This document shows, one piece after another, positions 61,500 to 64,000 of a stretch of 64,000 nt of DNA (position 1 is the stretch's first letter; each line of letters opens with the position of its first letter). A model generated the notes under the pieces. That model was not told the DNA's origin and made no database searches. It worked only from the letters and a program-made list of their open reading frames with translations. The DNA is from Caulobacteraceae bacterium. GTDB taxonomy: Bacteria > Pseudomonadota > Alphaproteobacteria > Caulobacterales > Caulobacteraceae. The stretch covers positions 62,001 to 126,000 of the forward strand of contig JAFBAO010000052.1 of NCBI GenBank assembly GCA_019247715.1, written 5' to 3'. A program made the position numbers and the translations under genes.

Positions 61500-62438
61500 A
61501 TGAGCGAGTACCAAGGCGAGAGCCGGCGCGGCTTCCTGGGATGCATGGCCTGGGCGGGGACCGGGCTTCTCTGGACCGTGGCGGGCGGCGTTCCGGGCGC
61601 CGTCGGCCTGGAGGCGGCCGCCTCCACGCAGAAGTCGCGCGCGTTTAGTTTCGTGCAGATCAGCGACAGCCATATCGGCTTCTCGAAGCCGTTCAATCCA
61701 GATGTCCGCGTCACGATGCGCGAGGCGATGGCCAAGATCGCCGATCTGCCGCGGAAACCCGACTTCATCGTCCACACGGGCGACGTCAGCCAGCTCTCCA
61801 AGGACGAGCAATGGGACGACGCCGACCAGATCACCAAGGGCGCCGGCGTGCCGGTGTTCCACATCCCCGGCGAGCACGACATGCTCGACGAAGGCGACGG
61901 CAAGGCGTTCTTCGACCGCTACAACAAGCCCAACGCCGCCCAGAGCGCCGGCGGCTGGTACTCGTTCGACCACGCCGGCGTGCACTTCGTGGCGCTGATC
62001 AACGTCGCTAACCTCAAGGCGGGCGGCGCTGGCAATCTGGGGTCCGACCAGATCGCCTGGTTGAAGAAGGATCTGGCCAACTACGGGTCGTCGACGCCTC
62101 TCGTCGTCTTCGCGCACATCCCGCTCTGGGCGCTCTATCCTGAGTGGGGCTGGGACACCGACGACGGCGCCCAGGCGCTGGCGATGATGGCTCGCTTCGG
62201 TTCGGTGACGGTGCTGAACGGTCACATCCACCAGATCCAGCAAAAGGTCGAGGGCCGCGTCACCTTCCATACGGCCCTGTCGACCGCCTTCCCGCAACCA
62301 TCGCCCGGCGCGCCCGGCCAGCAGCCGGGCCCGATGGCCGTGCCGGCGGAGAAGCTGCGCAGCGTGCTGGGCATTCGCGACGTGCGCTTCGTCGGCCGCG
62401 CGGGGCCGCTGCCGCTCGTCGACCAGACGCTCGCCTGA
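61500..62438 (+). CDS. Tat-exported calcineurin-like metallophosphoesterase
   Basis: 312 residues. The N-terminus carries a twin-arginine signal (SRRGFLGCMAWAGTG), so the folded, metal-loaded enzyme is exported. The metallophosphoesterase motifs are FVQISDSHIG (D-x-H), FIVHTGDVSQ (GD), IPGEHDM (GxHD replacing GNHD), VVFAHIPLW and LNGHIHQI (GHxH). It may hydrolyse a phosphoester in the periplasm. It is the first gene of a probable operon with a cupredoxin, an ECF sigma factor and its anti-sigma factor. Confidence 0.9.
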   Translation: MSEYQGESRRGFLGCMAWAGTGLLWTVAGGVPGAVGLEAAASTQKSRAFSFVQISDSHIGFSKPFNPDVRVTMREAMAKIADLPRKPDFIVHTGDVSQLSKDEQWDDADQITKGAGVPVFHIPGEHDMLDEGDGKAFFDRYNKPNAAQSAGGWYSFDHAGVHFVALINVANLKAGGAGNLGSDQIAWLKKDLANYGSSTPLVVFAHIPLWALYPEWGWDTDDGAQALAMMARFGSVTVLNGHIHQIQQKVEGRVTFHTALSTAFPQPSPGAPGQQPGPMAVPAEKLRSVLGIRDVRFVGRAGPLPLVDQTLA

Positions 62439-62465
62439 TCGATACAATCCCCAGGAGCTCCTCCC

Positions 62466-62804
62466 ATGTCCCGCATTCGTCTCGCCACGCGCGCCGCGCT
62501 GGTCGGCGTGCTCGGTCTCGCCGCCATCGGCGTCGCCCGCGCCTCCGGCCCCCAGGCCTCCGTGCAGATCGACAACTTCGCCTTCTCGCCGGTCCCCGTC
62601 ACGGTGCTGGCCGGGGCGAAGGTCACCTGGACCAACGCCGACGACATCCCCCACACGGTGCGCGCCGAGGACGGGTCCTTCCACTCCAAGCCGATGGATT
62701 CGGGCGACAGCTACAGCGTCACCTTCGCCAAGCCCGGCGTTTACAGCTATTTCTGTTCGATCCACCCGAAGATGGTGGGCAAGGTCATCGTGAAGTCGCC
62801 CTGA
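62466..62804 (+). CDS. Cupredoxin-like periplasmic protein
   Basis: 112 residues with a signal peptide (TRAALVGVLGLAAIGVARAS). The mature part is a plastocyanin/amicyanin-like beta sandwich with copper ligands visible as His in DDIPHTVRAED and Cys, His and Met in FCSIHPKMVGKVIV (C-x2-H-x2-M). It probably carries electrons or binds copper in the periplasm. AGGAG precedes the ATG. It lies between the phosphoesterase and the sigma gene. Confidence 0.92.
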   Translation: MSRIRLATRAALVGVLGLAAIGVARASGPQASVQIDNFAFSPVPVTVLAGAKVTWTNADDIPHTVRAEDGSFHSKPMDSGDSYSVTFAKPGVYSYFCSIHPKMVGKVIVKSP

Positions 62805-62811
62805 GCCCCCC

Positions 62812-63498
62812 GTGAGCCCGCCGCTGTCCGATCCACCCGCCGCAAGTGGCCGCATCCTGCCTTTCCACAGGAGCTCCGCACGCCGCGACGCGCCCGGATC
62901 GGCGGCTGCGCGCGAGATCGGTCCGGGCGCCCATCCTCCCCGAAGCGGCGACCGACCGGGCGGAGCCGCGGCGCCCGCCCCCGCCCAGGCGTCGCGGTTC
63001 CGTATGCTGGTGCTTCCGCATCTGGATGCGGCCTATTCCCTGGCGCGATACCTGGCCCGCGACGCCGATGCGGCCGAGGACATCGCCCAGGAGGCGTTCC
63101 TGCGCGCCTTCCGCGCCTTCGATGGCCTGCGCGGAGAGCCGAAGCCCTGGCTGCTGGCCATCGTCCGGAACGCCTATTTCGACTGGCGGCGCAAGCGGCG
63201 CGGCTGGGACACCATCGCCGCCGAGGACGAGGGGGCGATCGAGCGGGCCGTCGACGCTGACGGCGAGACCGCCGAGGCGAGGCTTATCCGGCGCAGCGAG
63301 GCCGAGGCGCTGCGGGCCGCGATCGAAACCATCCCCGAACCCTTTCGCGAGGCCCTGGTGCTGCGCGACCTGGAGGAGCTGAGCTACCGCGAAGTGGCGG
63401 AAATCACCTGCGCCCCCATGGGCACCGTCATGTCGCGCCTCGCCCGGGCCCGGCGGATGCTGGGCGCGCGCCTGGGCGTCATGGAGCAAGCCCCATGA
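62812..63498 (+). CDS. ECF-family RNA polymerase sigma factor
   Basis: 228 residues. Region 2 is [20 protein letters not shown], then [20 protein letters not shown]; region 4 is [20 protein letters not shown], then [16 protein letters not shown]. The first 64 residues are Pro/Arg/Ala-rich and unusual; GTG at 62812 is used as it is closest to the cupredoxin stop, while the ATG at 63004 would start right at region 2. The stop overlaps the anti-sigma start (ATGA). Confidence 0.9.
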   Translation: MSPPLSDPPAASGRILPFHRSSARRDAPGSAAAREIGPGAHPPRSGDRPGGAAAPAPAQASRFRMLVLPHLDAAYSLARYLARDADAAEDIAQEAFLRAFRAFDGLRGEPKPWLLAIVRNAYFDWRRKRRGWDTIAAEDEGAIERAVDADGETAEARLIRRSEAEALRAAIETIPEPFREALVLRDLEELSYREVAEITCAPMGTVMSRLARARRMLGARLGVMEQAP

Positions 63499-64000
63499 GC
63501 GCCTGCGCGGACAAGGCGCTGCTGCTGCACGCGCTGGCGGACGGCGAGCTGGACGCCGGCCATGCGCTCGCGCTGGAGGGCCACGTGGAGGGTTGCGCCG
63601 GCTGTGCGGCCGAGCTCGCGGGCATCCGGCAGGTGAAGGAGGCCCTTCTCGGCGCCCATCCCAGGTTCGCCGCGCCGGCGGGCCTCGTCGAGCGGATCGA
63701 GGCGGCGTTGGCGGCCGAAGCCGCGCCGCCGCCCGCGCGGCGCCGCTCCGCCGCCGAGGCGTGGGTTCTTCCCGGGACGATCGCCGCGCTGGCCGCCAGC
63801 CTCGCGGTGGTCGTGGCGTTGCCGCGCGGTCCGAGCCTCGAGGGCCAGCTGGTGGAGGCGCAGGTGCGCTCGCTGCAGGCCCAGCACCTGACCGACGTGG
63901 CGACCTCCGACCGGCACACGGTCAAGCCGTGGTTCAGCGGCAAGATCGATTTCGCCCCGCCGGTGGTCGATCTGGCGGCCCAGGGCTATCCGCTCGTAGG
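63495..64000 (+). CDS. Anti-sigma factor (zinc-binding type), 3' end outside window
   Basis: At least 168 residues. The N-terminal anti-sigma domain has the H-x3-C-x2-C zinc motif (His30, Cys34, Cys37 in GHVEGCAGC). A single membrane helix ([20 protein letters not shown]) follows near 95-115, and the periplasmic part has [20 protein letters not shown], a motif common in these anti-sigma proteins. It would hold the ECF sigma factor at the membrane until a periplasmic signal arrives. Translation is coupled to the sigma gene. Confidence 0.92.
   Translation, partial: MSACADKALLLHALADGELDAGHALALEGHVEGCAGCAAELAGIRQVKEALLGAHPRFAAPAGLVERIEAALAAEAAPPPARRRSAAEAWVLPGTIAALAASLAVVVALPRGPSLEGQLVEAQVRSLQAQHLTDVATSDRHTVKPWFSGKIDFAPPVVDLAAQGYPLV

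Overview
The window is high-GC, densely coded bacterial DNA with short intergenic gaps, many ATGA stop/start overlaps and several GTG/TTG starts. The gene content points to an alphaproteobacterium, most likely of the Caulobacterales (Phenylobacterium/Caulobacter-like). Pointers are a DnaG without zinc-finger cysteines, a GGAAC-N16-CGTT (EcfG-type) promoter, numerous two-component proteins and a TonB receptor beside P450 and sulfotransferase genes. The order and genus are inference; no rRNA is present to settle them.

Region 1 (1-8.4 kb) looks like an accessory catabolic segment in partial decay: the end of a VOC protein, a cytochrome P450 divergent from an IclR regulator, a DUF1214 protein, a PAPS-type sulfotransferase coupled to a truncated SDR remnant, a frameshifted TonB-dependent receptor and a frameshifted remnant that may be an LLM-class oxidoreductase. 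Region 2 (8.4-13.3 kb) holds a double-domain KaiC-like ATPase translationally coupled to a hybrid histidine kinase, then an SDR flanked by an imperfect 30-bp direct repeat, and a tRNA-Val(CAC). Region 3 (13.3-28.6 kb) is mostly core metabolism: gph, glmU-rpiA, a LysE exporter, gor, an ArsR-AHSA1-ClpP operon, class II DAHP synthase, a frameshifted MATE transporter, a Gfo/Idh oxidoreductase, ppa and ilvD.

Region 4 (27.5-37.7 kb) is a hopanoid locus. hpnA-B-C-D-E-shc-G form one tightly overlapped operon on the minus strand. hpnH converges on it with a 57-bp 3' overlap, and hpnL lies just beyond. Together these genes convert farnesyl diphosphate to squalene (HpnC/D/E), cyclise it (Shc), and start C35 side-chain building (HpnH adds adenosine, HpnG removes adenine). 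HpnA, HpnB and HpnL are associated proteins.

Region 5 (37.7-53.6 kb) mixes a DUF2141 protein, a glycosyltransferase, carB, a RibD_C reductase, YjbQ, a thioesterase, an MDR oxidoreductase, a CoA transferase, a DUF2846 protein, a small Ser/Ala/Asn-rich secreted protein behind a strong EcfG-type promoter, an L,D-transpeptidase, an EF-G-like GTPase and carA. Region 6 (53.7-60.0 kb) has a hybrid histidine kinase with a stand-alone receiver that lacks its phospho-acceptor Asp, followed by dnaG-rpoD. Region 7 (60.0-64.0 kb) has a GFA-family protein, two adjacent palindromic elements with CTAGTGT/ACACTAG ends, a 5-formyl-THF cyclo-ligase, and an ECF sigma operon (Tat-exported metallophosphoesterase, cupredoxin, ECF sigma, anti-sigma) cut by the window edge.

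No CRISPR array, insertion sequence, prophage or origin was seen. No single feature is a proven new system. The most promising leads are the twin CTAGTGT palindromes, the KaiC-like/hybrid kinase pair, the ArsR-AHSA1-ClpP operon and the stress-promoter-driven secreted protein.
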